Part shown: positions 1 through 6,452 of the stretch, piece by piece
Layout: every line of letters starts with the position of its first letter
Position numbering within the stretch: position 1 is the stretch's first letter
Assembly: GCA_021805585.1 (NCBI GenBank)
Contig: JAJZEY010000163.1
Span: 1 to 13,073, forward strand
Direction of reading: 5' to 3'
Source: Planctomycetota bacterium
GTDB taxonomy: Bacteria > Planctomycetota > Phycisphaerae > WQYP01
Length of the DNA stretch: 13,073 nt
Notes under the pieces: model-generated
Databases searched by the model: none
Seen by the model: only the letters and a program-made list of their open reading frames with translations
Told to the model about the DNA's origin: nothing
Translations under genes and position numbers: made by a program

Positions 1-39
1 ATAAAGGTAATCGTGTAGCTCATGCGCCGTTCATTCCTG

Positions 40-135
40 ATTTACGGGCAGGGCTCCGATTGGAGGCTTGTGGTGAATGACATGAAGGCCATAAACCGTT
101 CCGTCACCCGCGAATTTAAGCGGAGTGCTCCACTA
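40..135 (+). repeat. 96-bp dispersed repeat R1, copy 1
   Basis: This segment aligns without gaps to the reverse complement of 5282-5377, with 85 of 96 bases identical by my count. Both copies end in GCGGAGTGCTCCACTA. The second copy has inverted ends (AATTTACGGG and CCCGTAAATT); here the right end has decayed to CCCGCGAATTT. A 47-codon frame (ATG at 22, TGA at 163) runs through it and the matching frame is open in copy 2. The 11 differences fall about equally on the three codon positions, so the sequence is probably not conserved as protein. It lies just downstream of rpiA. Confidence 0.75.
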
Positions 136-168
136 GCCGGTGCCGCCCCAACGGACGGGTTTTGATGG

Positions 169-900
169 CTAAACCGGGCTGCCGCGCGTCAGGTGCCGCA
201 GTTTGTTGTCGGAATCCGCAACCAGAACATCGGTGGCGAAATTTAGAAACAGGCCGGTTTCCACAATTCCCGGAATGGACCGCAATTGCCGATCCAGTTC
301 CTGTGGTCGGTCAAACCAGGGTGATTCACAGGCAAACCGCGCATGCAGCAGCGGATTCTGATTGTCGGTCAGGAATAGCGACCCATCCGGCCGTAGCCGG
401 GGCGTGCAGGTGGCCCCCATGGCCTGCACAGCACGCGTGACGGTGGGCATGGCGAAGGCGATAATTTCAAGAAAAACCGGGAATTGCGTCCCCAGACGCG
501 GCACGACCTTTTCGCGACCAACCACAATTACCAGACGCCGGGAAATGGAGGCGACCACTTTTTCGCGCAACAGATCGCCGCCGCCGCCCTTAAGCAGATT
601 CAGCGATGGATCCACTTCATCGGCCCCATCCACCGCAATATCCAGTGCGGTCTGATCTTGCAGGCTGACCAGTTGAATCCCGCATTCGCGGGCCAGCCGC
701 GCGGTGGATTCGCTGGTTGGCACACCGACAATATTCAGGTGATCCAGCTTCACACGGCGGCCCAGCATGCGAACAAATGCCTGGGCCGCCCGGCCACTAC
801 CCAGGCCGACCGCCTGACCGGATCGAACAAACCCGGCGGCGACAGCGCCAATTTTTTCCAGTTCTTCGGGGGATGCGATGTGGGAATTTTGCTGTGTCAT
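169..900 (-). CDS. rpiA: Ribose-5-phosphate isomerase A
   Basis: Interconverts ribose 5-phosphate and ribulose 5-phosphate in the non-oxidative pentose phosphate pathway; cytosolic. The 243-residue product is slightly longer than the usual 220-230. Family motifs appear in order: a phosphate loop GLGSGRA (32-38), DGADEVDP (91-98), KGGGGDLLREK (104-114) carrying the expected catalytic Glu at 113, GREKVVPRLG (128-137), a TDNQN segment (179-183) and PGIVETGLF near 210-218. The loop reads GSGRA where E. coli-type enzymes have GTGST; the rest is intact, so I regard it as active. ATG at 900 is the first good start. The leader has only a weak purine stretch (GGATGAG) before it. A tRNA gene on the same strand lies about 120 bases upstream and could share a transcript. 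Confidence 0.93.
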   Translation of the reverse strand: MTQQNSHIASPEELEKIGAVAAGFVRSGQAVGLGSGRAAQAFVRMLGRRVKLDHLNIVGVPTSESTARLARECGIQLVSLQDQTALDIAVDGADEVDPSLNLLKGGGGDLLREKVVASISRRLVIVVGREKVVPRLGTQFPVFLEIIAFAMPTVTRAVQAMGATCTPRLRPDGSLFLTDNQNPLLHARFACESPWFDRPQELDRQLRSIPGIVETGLFLNFATDVLVADSDNKLRHLTRGSPV

Positions 901-925
901 GTCTCATCCGTAATCACCAGACGAA

Positions 926-948
926 CCTGCGACTCTTTCCCTCGCAGG
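926..948 (-). promoter_or_regulatory. Perfect hairpin in the rpiA leader
   Basis: On the minus strand CCTGCGA and TCGCAGG form a 7-bp stem around a 9-base purine loop (GGGAAAGAG), 25 bases before the rpiA ATG. It lies between the tRNA gene and rpiA. No U-run follows it, so it is not a standard terminator. It could separate the tRNA from the mRNA during processing, or affect rpiA expression. The structure is seen directly; the role is unknown. Confidence 0.35.
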
Positions 949-1023
949 CTATGTTCGGTGCCGATAACACCAGCAACCGTTGGCGGCTGCTTTCGCCGCG
1001 CGCTAAACGACCTTTTCCGCCAT

Positions 1024-1096
<73 letters not shown>

Positions 1097-1143
1097 TCGT
1101 GCCGCCGTCGAACGGTCGCCCGGCCGACATGGGAATCCATTCT

Positions 1144-1170
1144 TTTATACGCAGCGAGTTAAGGATGCAA
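1144..1170 (-). promoter_or_regulatory. Candidate promoter for the CAU tRNA
   Basis: On the minus strand TTGCAT (1165-1170) and TATAAA (1144-1149) are 15 bases apart. The start would fall near 1137, about 40 bases before the mature tRNA. The spacer is shorter than the ideal 17. Confidence 0.35.
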
Positions 1171-1180
1171 CTGTGCACCG

Positions 1181-1207
1181 TTGGAGTGGTCCATTTTCAA
1201 TTAAAAT
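1181..1207 (+). promoter_or_regulatory. Weak candidate promoter facing the orphan terminator
   Basis: TTGGAG (1181-1186) and TAAAAT (1202-1207) are 15 bases apart. A start near 1214 would give a transcript of about 85 bases ending at the terminator at 1271-1300. Each element is imperfect; the pairing with the terminator is the main reason to list it. Confidence 0.2.
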
Positions 1208-1270
1208 CCCTGGTGATCTCTCACGCCCGCAAATCAGGATTGATTGGCCGCAAACGCCTCGTGAAGGACA

Positions 1271-1300
1271 GGCGGCCCCAGCCGCCCTTTTTGGTTTTAT
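1271..1300 (+). terminator. Intrinsic terminator with no gene in front of it
   Basis: GGCGGC-CCCA-GCCGCC is a perfect 6-bp GC stem with a 4-base loop, followed by CTTTTTGGTTTTATTTT. It acts only in the plus direction. Nearby genes (rpiA, the tRNA, trpC) are all on the minus strand, so it serves none of them. It suggests an unannotated plus-strand transcript, such as a small RNA, or a block on antisense transcription. Confidence 0.5.
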
Positions 1301-1619
1301 TTTCGACCGCGGCGCAGGGGGAGCGGTAACGTCGGAAACGGTATCGGGACGCGGATTAACGCGGAATTAATGAACCAAGTTAATCATTCGCTTAATGCTT
1401 GACGCCGCCTTCCGGCGACATCCCGTAGCATGAGCATCCCGCCGCCAAGCGTTCGCTTTACATTTATATGTTTTGTTTTCCGGCGTGGCGGCCAATGTAA
1501 TAGGGACCTGACTGTTGACGCCGGGCGACACTTTACCATGCGGGCCGGATGCCCCCTGCCAGCGGGGAAATGACGCGACGGGCCAGACGCACGAGAGCCG
1601 ATCCTGATGGCCCATCAAT
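1301..1619. other. Intergenic region downstream of trpC
   Basis: No convincing gene. The only sizeable frame (minus, about 1367-1618) has no family features and no ribosome binding site. The region holds two related hairpin-forming motifs: TTGACGCCGCCTTCCGGCGACA in two parts, TTGACGCCG (1399-1407) and GGCGACA (1414-1420) separated by CCTTCC, and the fused form TTGACGCCGGGCGACA at 1515-1530. An AT-rich patch near 1460-1480 holds ACAT and ATGT arms. No U-rich terminator for trpC was found. Confidence 0.5.
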
Positions 1620-2435
1620 TCAGGACTGTCGGAAAATGCCCTTCAGATTTGCCATGGTGCCGCCAATGTCGCCGCTGCGCATCAGGGTTTCGCCAATCAG
1701 GACCGCTCCAATGCCCGCTCCGTTAAGCTGCTGAATATCGGCCCGGTCTTTAATGCCGCTTTCAGCCACCAGAATGGATTTATCTTCCACAAATTCCGCC
1801 AGGCGAAGACTGGTTTTCAAATCCACGGCAAAGGTGGTCAAATCCCGATTGTTAATTCCCAGCAGGCTGTAGCTGCGCATCGGAAAGCCAAGAATAGACC
1901 GCACCCGCAACAAGCTGTCGAGTTCATGGACTTCCACGAGTGCCGTCAAATTCAGCTCCGCAGCCAGAATTTGAAGGTCAAAAAGCTGGGAATCCGTCAA
2001 TATTTCCGCAATCAGAAGAATCGCGTCGGCACCCGCGGCCCGAGATTCCCAAACCTGATATGGGTCAATCATAAAATCCTTGCGAAGTATCGGCAGCGGC
2101 ACCGCTTCGCGTACCCGCTGCAGATAAGATAAATGGCCCGAAAAATATTTCTCGTCCGTCAGAACGGAAAGTGCGTCCGCACCCGCATTATGGTACGCTT
2201 TGGCGATGGCCACCGGGTCAAAGTCGGCGCGAATCACCCCGGCGGAGGGAGACGCCTTTTTGACCTCGGCAATGACATTTACAAGCCCGGTGGGCTTGCG
2301 TGTAATGGCGGCAAAAAAATTGCGGGTTGGCGGCAAGTCCGCGCAACGCTTTTGCAGGTCGGATATTGGCGTGCCGGCCTGTGCCGCCCGGACTTCCAGT
2401 TTTTTTGTTTCAACGATCTGTTGGAGTATATTCAG
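1620..2435 (-). CDS. trpC: Indole-3-glycerol phosphate synthase (non-ATG start)
   Basis: Closes the indole ring in tryptophan synthesis, converting CdRP to indole-3-glycerol phosphate; a cytosolic TIM barrel. Clear motifs: IAEVKKASPSAG with the essential Lys-Ser-Pro-Ser, the RKDFMIDPYQV strand, DAILLIAEIL, LLGINNRDL and VAESGI. The first conventional start is a TTG at 2336, which would remove the N-terminal helix. The frame stays open upstream and encodes NILQQIVETKKLEV, which matches the usual TrpC N-terminus. No ATG, GTG or TTG lies in that extension before the stop. An AGGA (minus strand, at 2443-2446) lies 7 bases before a CTG at 2435, which I take as the start, giving 271 residues. ACG at 2438 is an alternative. 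CPBP is divergent, so trpC is the first gene of its transcript; no other trp gene is in the window. Confidence 0.9.
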   Translation of the reverse strand: MNILQQIVETKKLEVRAAQAGTPISDLQKRCADLPPTRNFFAAITRKPTGLVNVIAEVKKASPSAGVIRADFDPVAIAKAYHNAGADALSVLTDEKYFSGHLSYLQRVREAVPLPILRKDFMIDPYQVWESRAAGADAILLIAEILTDSQLFDLQILAAELNLTALVEVHELDSLLRVRSILGFPMRSYSLLGINNRDLTTFAVDLKTSLRLAEFVEDKSILVAESGIKDRADIQQLNGAGIGAVLIGETLMRSGDIGGTMANLKGIFRQS

Positions 2436-2468
2436 CGTACTATCCTTTTACCTGAGGAACTAAACTTC

Positions 2469-3572
2469 GTGAATCTTATCCTGCTGCTTCTATGTATCAC
2501 AAGTCTGTCGGTATTAAATCGTGCAGGCGTATTTGGCACTGCGGTTTTCGCCCATTCACCGCAGCGCCGCAACAGCCTGACGTGGCTTCATATTTTAGCC
2601 ATTGTGGGCATATTTCTGGTGGGCAATGTAATCGGCACGCTGCTGGTACCGCCGCCGCCCGCAAAAGCCGCAATCTGGGCTTCCTGGACGCTTATCGCAT
2701 CGGACACTGTCGGAAAAATTCTGGGCATTGCCGCGATTCTTTACATTGCAAGGCGTACCTTTATCGGTGGGATCGGGCAAGTGGGCGGCTTGGGCTGGAA
2801 TTGGCGACGCCTGCCTGCGGGCCTGTGGCGTGGGCTGCTGGCCTACGTTCTGCTTTTTCCGCTGCTGATAACCGTCGCGGATATCGTCACCTTGTCGCTT
2901 AAGGCGTTTCATGCCGCTCCCGAGCCGGTCCATCCGCTGATCAAGGAGCTGGCTTCGCATCCGGCAGCGCTGCATCAATGGGCACTGGCGCTGCTTGCAT
3001 GTGTTTCGGCACCCATTGGCGAGGAACTGTTTTTCCGGGGCATTGTTCAATCCTACCTGGTAGAGTTATTGGCCCGCCTGGGAAATCGTCCCGCCCGTTC
3101 CGCGGACTGGCCGGCATTGGATTCACAGGCCCAATCGCCCCTTATCAGCCGGGCGGATACCCCGGCCAATGCGCCTTTTAAGCCGCCTGAAACCACCGCC
3201 GCCGATACCGACGCCGCTTCAGAAACTTCAATTCGGGCTGCGGCCATGGCCCGCTTTTCGGCTGGCCGGCCCATAGTACCGGTGATTCCGCCGGCGGTGG
3301 ATCCATACACCTCTAAATTGCGTGATATCCAGCCGATACATCGCTGGGGCGGCATTCTTATTTCCGCAGCCATTTTTGCCGCGGTGCACATGATAATGGC
3401 GCAAGGGGCGGTCGACTGGTTTCCCACACTTTTCCTGTTGGGCATCGGGCTGGGTTATTTGTATGAACGTACCGGCAATCTTTGGTCCGACATGACCCTT
3501 CACGCGACCTTCAACACCGTTTCGGTTCTGTATATTACCTTTTACGGGCTGCCCAAGACGGGCCACTCGTGA
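2469..3572 (+). CDS. CPBP-family intramembrane metalloprotease with a long central insertion
   Basis: Predicted membrane protease of the CPBP/Abi family (Rce1-related glutamate-type peptidases); the substrate is unknown. With the GTG start at 2469 the product has 367 residues. GAGGA at 2454-2458 supports this start; a longer frame upstream is antisense to trpC. Hydrophobic segments lie near residues 1-15, 41-60, 79-93, 120-142 and 170-181. The family motifs are complete: EELFFRG (185-191; E185, E186, R190), FAAVH (303-307) and HATFN (345-349). Between motifs 1 and 2, residues about 201-290 form a Pro/Ala/Thr-rich hydrophilic insertion that typical members lack. Candidate roles are processing of membrane or exported proteins. 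tyrS follows on the same strand after 84 bases. Confidence 0.88.
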   Translation: MNLILLLLCITSLSVLNRAGVFGTAVFAHSPQRRNSLTWLHILAIVGIFLVGNVIGTLLVPPPPAKAAIWASWTLIASDTVGKILGIAAILYIARRTFIGGIGQVGGLGWNWRRLPAGLWRGLLAYVLLFPLLITVADIVTLSLKAFHAAPEPVHPLIKELASHPAALHQWALALLACVSAPIGEELFFRGIVQSYLVELLARLGNRPARSADWPALDSQAQSPLISRADTPANAPFKPPETTAADTDAASETSIRAAAMARFSAGRPIVPVIPPAVDPYTSKLRDIQPIHRWGGILISAAIFAAVHMIMAQGAVDWFPTLFLLGIGLGYLYERTGNLWSDMTLHATFNTVSVLYITFYGLPKTGHS

Positions 3573-3656
3573 GCAAATCGGCTCGCCACGGTACAATAAC
3601 CACCGGACAGATTGAATCTGGCGGCCAAAACTTTAACGGAAGGATACTTTATTCCC

Positions 3657-4937
3657 ATGACCGCAACGCCCGCACATTCGGACCCTTTTGGCCCGCCCTC
3701 GGCAACCGCAAAATCCCTGGACGTTCGGCTGGCTGAACTATTGGCCGGGACCGATCATGTTTACAGCCCGGCCGATTTGCGCCAACTGCTGATTCTGGCG
3801 GAAAAGGAGCGGCGACAACTTCGTATAAAACTGGGAATGGATCCAACCGCGCCGGACCTGCATTTGGGCCATGCCGTGGTGCTGCGTAAATTGCGTCAAT
3901 TTCAAGATATGGGCCACCGGGCCGTGCTGATTATCGGTGATTTCACCGCCATGATCGGCGACCCCACAGGGAAAAAAAAGACGCGGCCGGTTCTGTCCCG
4001 CGAACAGATTGACACCAACGCACAGACGTATTTCGCCCAGGCCGGAAAAATATTGGATACCAGTCCTGAAAAGCTGGAAATTCGCCGGAACAGCGAATGG
4101 CTGTCCGCCATGAATTTCGCCGACGCCTTAAAACTTGCCCAACAGATGACCGTCGCGCGTATGCTGGAACGCGACACCTTTCACGATCGGCATAAATCCG
4201 GCGAGGCCATTTACATCCACGAATTCATGTATCCGCTTATGCAGGGATGGGATTCGGTGATGATCCGCGCCGATGTTGAATTGGGCGGCACCGACCAGAC
4301 CTTCAACAACCTGGTCGGGCGAGACCTTCAGGCCTCCGCCGGCCAGCGCCCGCAGGTGGTCATGATCATGCCGATTCTTGTCGGCACGGATGGTCAGCAG
4401 AAAATGAGCAAATCGCTGGGCAATTATATCGGTGTCAATGAGCCGCCAACCGAACAATTCGGCAAAACCATGAGCATTCCGGATGCGGCCATGCCTGCCT
4501 GGTTCCGGCTCTGCACGCCATTGCCGGAGGACCGTATTGTGTCCCTGACCGATGGCCGCCTTACGCATCCGCGTGAGGCCAAAGAAGTCCTGGGCCGAAC
4601 CATTGTGGAGCAATTCCATTCCGCGGATGCCGCCCGGGCGGCCGCGGACGATTTTCGCCGGCGTTTTTCGGAGGGTGAACTCCCGTCCAGCATGGCCGTG
4701 CTGGAGGTGGACGCGGGTCTTATAATCGACCATCGCATTGGCGTGCTGAATCTGATTAAAGCGGTCGGTTTTGCCCCTTCCACGTCTGAAGCTCGCCGCC
4801 TGGTGGAAAATGGCGCTGTCAGCTTTTCCGGAGAAAAAGTGACCGATCCGAAGCTGATCGTTTCCGTGGCCGACGGACCTGTTCTTCAAGTGGGCAAGCG
4901 GCGGGTCGGGCGCATTACGGTTCGCCCGACCGCATGA
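3657..4937 (+). CDS. tyrS: Tyrosyl-tRNA synthetase
   Basis: Charges tRNA-Tyr with tyrosine; cytosolic class I synthetase. The 426-residue product has the HLGH version of the HIGH signature (69-72), the IGDFTAMIGDPTGK region (93-106), a tyrosine-pocket segment YIHEFMYPLMQGWDS (186-200), GGTDQTFN (210-217), KMSKS (249-253) and a C-terminal S4 RNA-binding domain (about 363-420). The PTAPDLHLGH form suggests the TyrRS subgroup distinct from the E. coli TyrS type. I chose ATG 3657, with GGAAGGA at 3638-3644; the 12-base gap is a little long. A TTG at 3612 would add 15 residues unlike a family N-terminus. A TACAAT at 3592-3597 could be part of its own promoter, though no good -35 is present. Confidence 0.95.
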   Translation: MTATPAHSDPFGPPSATAKSLDVRLAELLAGTDHVYSPADLRQLLILAEKERRQLRIKLGMDPTAPDLHLGHAVVLRKLRQFQDMGHRAVLIIGDFTAMIGDPTGKKKTRPVLSREQIDTNAQTYFAQAGKILDTSPEKLEIRRNSEWLSAMNFADALKLAQQMTVARMLERDTFHDRHKSGEAIYIHEFMYPLMQGWDSVMIRADVELGGTDQTFNNLVGRDLQASAGQRPQVVMIMPILVGTDGQQKMSKSLGNYIGVNEPPTEQFGKTMSIPDAAMPAWFRLCTPLPEDRIVSLTDGRLTHPREAKEVLGRTIVEQFHSADAARAAADDFRRRFSEGELPSSMAVLEVDAGLIIDHRIGVLNLIKAVGFAPSTSEARRLVENGAVSFSGEKVTDPKLIVSVADGPVLQVGKRRVGRITVRPTA

Positions 4938-5229
4938 TTTGCCGGTGGAAATAAAAAATCAGGCTCTTCGGGCAATCGAGTGGTTAGAATGTAAGCATGG
5001 GTGAACATCACGCATAGATTTACATGATTCTGATTCACGAATGGCTTCCAGCACAGCAACGCGAATCAGTTCGTGCAAATTGCGACAATTGGCTCCAAAA
5101 CACGTATCGACAGGAAAGGTTATTGGACGTTATAAGTTGGTAAAACACCGGCTGGTTTTGCATCGCTGATTGTTATGATGGCATACGCGGCTGGGGACAA
5201 CGCGCAGGCTGCGTCTGGCCGCGTTTGCC
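4938..5229. other. Intergenic start of the repeat-rich region
   Basis: No supported gene. A 39-codon frame (ATG 5024 to TAA 5141) has a plausible residue composition but no ribosome binding site or recognisable family. No convincing terminator follows tyrS. It leads into the block of repeated modules that begins at 5230. Confidence 0.4.
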
Positions 5230-5280
5230 GGTGATCCGAAATCAAAATCAGTCTGCATCGTGCGATAGCTGCGCCTGACA
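5230..5280 (+). repeat. Short dispersed repeat R2, copy 1
   Basis: Runs from GGTGATCCGAAA to CTGCGCCTGACA and matches 6113-6162 in direct orientation: about 42 of 51 positions identical, with one single-base gap. It ends one base before R1 copy 2, so the two modules lie end to end here. The other R2 copy has no R1 next to it. Confidence 0.65.
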
Positions 5281-5281
5281 A

Positions 5282-5377
5282 TAGTGGAGCACTCCGCGTG
5301 AATTTACGGGTGACGGAACGGTTTGTGGCCTTCATGTCATTCGCCGCAATCCTCCAATCGGGACCGTGCCCGTAAAT
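5282..5377 (-). repeat. 96-bp dispersed repeat R1, copy 2 (inverted)
   Basis: The reverse complement matches 40-135 at 85 of 96 positions with no gap. Its ends form an inverted repeat: AATTTACGGG (5301-5310) with CCCGTAAATT (5369-5378), extended by ACGG/CCGT across a one-base offset. This suggests a small palindromic element. A minus-strand frame (about 5120-5404) reads through it, but the differences from copy 1 show no third-position bias. Confidence 0.75.
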
Positions 5378-5407
5378 TTGGAAGGAATGGCCCACCGGAG
5401 TCACTGA

Positions 5408-5436
5408 TTCAACATTGGAACTTCCACCGACCGGCT
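5408..5436 (+). repeat. Short dispersed repeat R3, copy 1
   Basis: Begins TTCAACATTGG and ends CCGACCGGCT. It matches 6057-6084 in direct orientation with about 24 of 29 positions identical and one gap. It is short enough to be partly chance, but it lies beside the other repeated modules in both places. Confidence 0.4.
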
Positions 5437-5689
5437 CCCCAAAGGCCGCTATTGTGACATTGCTTTGAGTTTCATTTTCCAGAACAAGAATTCATTCCAC
5501 AACGCGGCCGGAGTCCCGCCGATTGACTGTGCCACCATCCGGGATGCGTCTGGGGCGGGGTATCCTGTGAAACGGAACAAAACCGCTGATTTCGCCGATA
5601 ACGCGGATACGCCGGGCGTGATGTGACCAGCGACTCATCTCCCGGCTTAAATCACCGCAAACGAGTTTGACAACCACAGTTCGTCACTC
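5437..5689. other. Intergenic spacer before the MITE-like element
   Basis: No supported gene, RNA or clear repeat. A 61-codon minus-strand frame (5492-5677) has no ribosome binding site or family features. Confidence 0.4.
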
Positions 5690-5698
5690 CTATCCGCG
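5690..5698 (+). repeat. Left direct repeat flanking the MITE-like element
   Basis: CTATCCGCG occurs here and again at 5921-5929, immediately outside the two inverted-repeat ends. This is the pattern left when a transposase duplicates 9 bases of target on insertion. One base (A5699) separates this copy from the left inverted repeat. Confidence 0.65.
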
Positions 5699-5920
5699 AG
5701 GTGTGCCCGTTTTTATCTGGAAGGAAAAATTTCGCACAGATAGATAGTTGGGGCACCGCAGCGAAAGCTTTCCTGGAAGCCATTTCCCTTCCTGCGACGA
5801 CGATTGTCGGGCGAATCTGGAATCCGCCCTCTGATAGCGTTGGCGGACCGCGACGCCCGGTGGGCTCAACATACGGCCGAATCGCGGCTTAGCCACCTTC
5901 TCGATAAAAACGGGCACACC
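5699..5920. mobile_element. MITE-like non-autonomous element, about 222 bp
   Basis: The ends form an inverted repeat of 25 positions with 23 matches: GGTGTGCCCGTTTTTATC (5700-5717) plus TGGAAGG, against CCTTCTC plus GATAAAAACGGGCACACC (5903-5920). An identical 9-base direct repeat flanks it. A weaker inner inverted repeat (5748-5763 with 5854-5869) suggests the element is broadly palindromic and would fold if transcribed. It is too short for a transposase; the frames inside have no family features. Movement by a transposase encoded elsewhere is an inference from the end structure. A 9-base duplication is typical of several IS families, and I cannot assign one. Confidence 0.65.
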
Positions 5921-5929
5921 CTATCCGCG
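5921..5929 (+). repeat. Right direct repeat flanking the MITE-like element
   Basis: Second copy of CTATCCGCG, directly abutting the right inverted repeat. It is identical to 5690-5698. Confidence 0.65.
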
Positions 5930-6056
5930 CAATTGGCGAAATCCGCGGTTCGTCCTAAACCCTCGGCCAGAAGCGAGGCCCGCAGCACGTAAAACCAAGC
6001 CAGGTGGGCGGCTACGCACCGGCGATCAATTTCGGCGCGGGTGCCAAGGCTTCCGG

Positions 6057-6084
6057 TTCAACATTGGCGATTCCGCCGACGGCT
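6057..6084 (+). repeat. Short dispersed repeat R3, copy 2
   Basis: Matches 5408-5436 (see there). Its CCGCCGACGGC core also occurs at 7001-7011 behind the thioredoxin-like gene, preceded by GACT instead of GATT. Here it lies upstream of R2, whereas R3 copy 1 lies downstream of R2, so module order differs. Confidence 0.4.
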
Positions 6085-6112
6085 TTTTTCGGAGGCACTC
6101 GCTGCTTTAATT

Positions 6113-6162
6113 GGTGATCCGAAAATAAATCGGGCTGCATTGTGCCATCACTGCGCCTGACA
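6113..6162 (+). repeat. Short dispersed repeat R2, copy 2
   Basis: Matches 5230-5280 in the same orientation, with 12 perfect bases at each end and more change in the middle. The conserved ends with a variable centre suggest a small element and not random similarity. Confidence 0.65.
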
Positions 6163-6181
6163 CAGGGCGATGGATGACCCG

Positions 6182-6203
6182 TGCGATACAACTGCGATAC
6201 AAC
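6182..6203 (+). repeat. Perfect 11-bp tandem duplication
   Basis: TGCGATACAAC occurs twice with no gap. It may be a recent slippage event in non-coding DNA, since the copies are identical. Confidence 0.8.
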
Positions 6204-6396
6204 CGTGATCCAGCGGCGCACAGAAAAGAATACAGTAATAACAACGTAACGTGTAGATGTCTATATTTGACTGGCGTAATCGTGGCCCATCTTCTCCATT
6301 CCAGTCAATCCGCCCTAACAAATGCGACAAAAGTGCTATAAAAGGCTACAGAAGTATAACAAGCTGGTCAGTTTTTTTAATTATTTTGTTTTTTAT
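6204..6396. other. AT-rich intergenic stretch before the thioredoxin-like gene
   Basis: No gene is supported. Base composition is clearly more AT-rich than the flanks. An 8-bp inverted repeat, TTGACTGG (6267-6274) and CCAGTCAA (6301-6308), encloses 26 bases. It could be an operator or a hairpin, but nothing assigns it a function. Confidence 0.4.
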
Positions 6397-6423
6397 TTGA
6401 CAAGGCCTTGGGGGGGGTATTGT
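6397..6423 (+). promoter_or_regulatory. Promoter with a G8 spacer tract
   Basis: A perfect -35 TTGACA (6397-6402) and -10-like TATTGT (6418-6423) are separated by 15 bases, of which the last eight (6410-6417) are G. Two more bases would give the optimal 17-base spacing. Homopolymer tracts of this kind can slip during replication, so the promoter could switch strength. It faces the thioredoxin-like gene, with a start near 6430. Confidence 0.5.
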
Positions 6424-6452
6424 GAATTTATCTTGATGCGGCTGGCTTTGGT

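Noticed and set aside
1367..1618. 83-codon minus-strand frame downstream of trpC
   Set aside because: No start signal or family features; composition looks non-coding.
2133..2468. N-terminal extension of the CPBP protein
   Set aside because: Antisense to trpC coding sequence; the GTG at 2469 has a good ribosome binding site and begins a hydrophobic segment.
3592..3597. TACAAT as a tyrS promoter -10
   Set aside because: Good hexamer, but no acceptable -35 at 16-18 bases upstream, so it is noted only with tyrS.
4128..4889. 253-codon minus-strand open frame
   Set aside because: Antisense to tyrS, whose HIGH, KMSKS and S4 features are unambiguous.
5024..5143. 39-codon plus-strand frame with a protein-like composition
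   Set aside because: No ribosome binding site, promoter or recognisable family; frames of this length are expected by chance.
5120..5404. 94-codon minus-strand frame through R1 copy 2 and R2
   Set aside because: Overlaps two repeats, has no ribosome binding site, and its differences from R1 copy 1 show no coding bias.
5690..6203. CRISPR array
   Set aside because: The repeats differ in length, occur only twice each and have no regular spacers; no cas gene is in the window.
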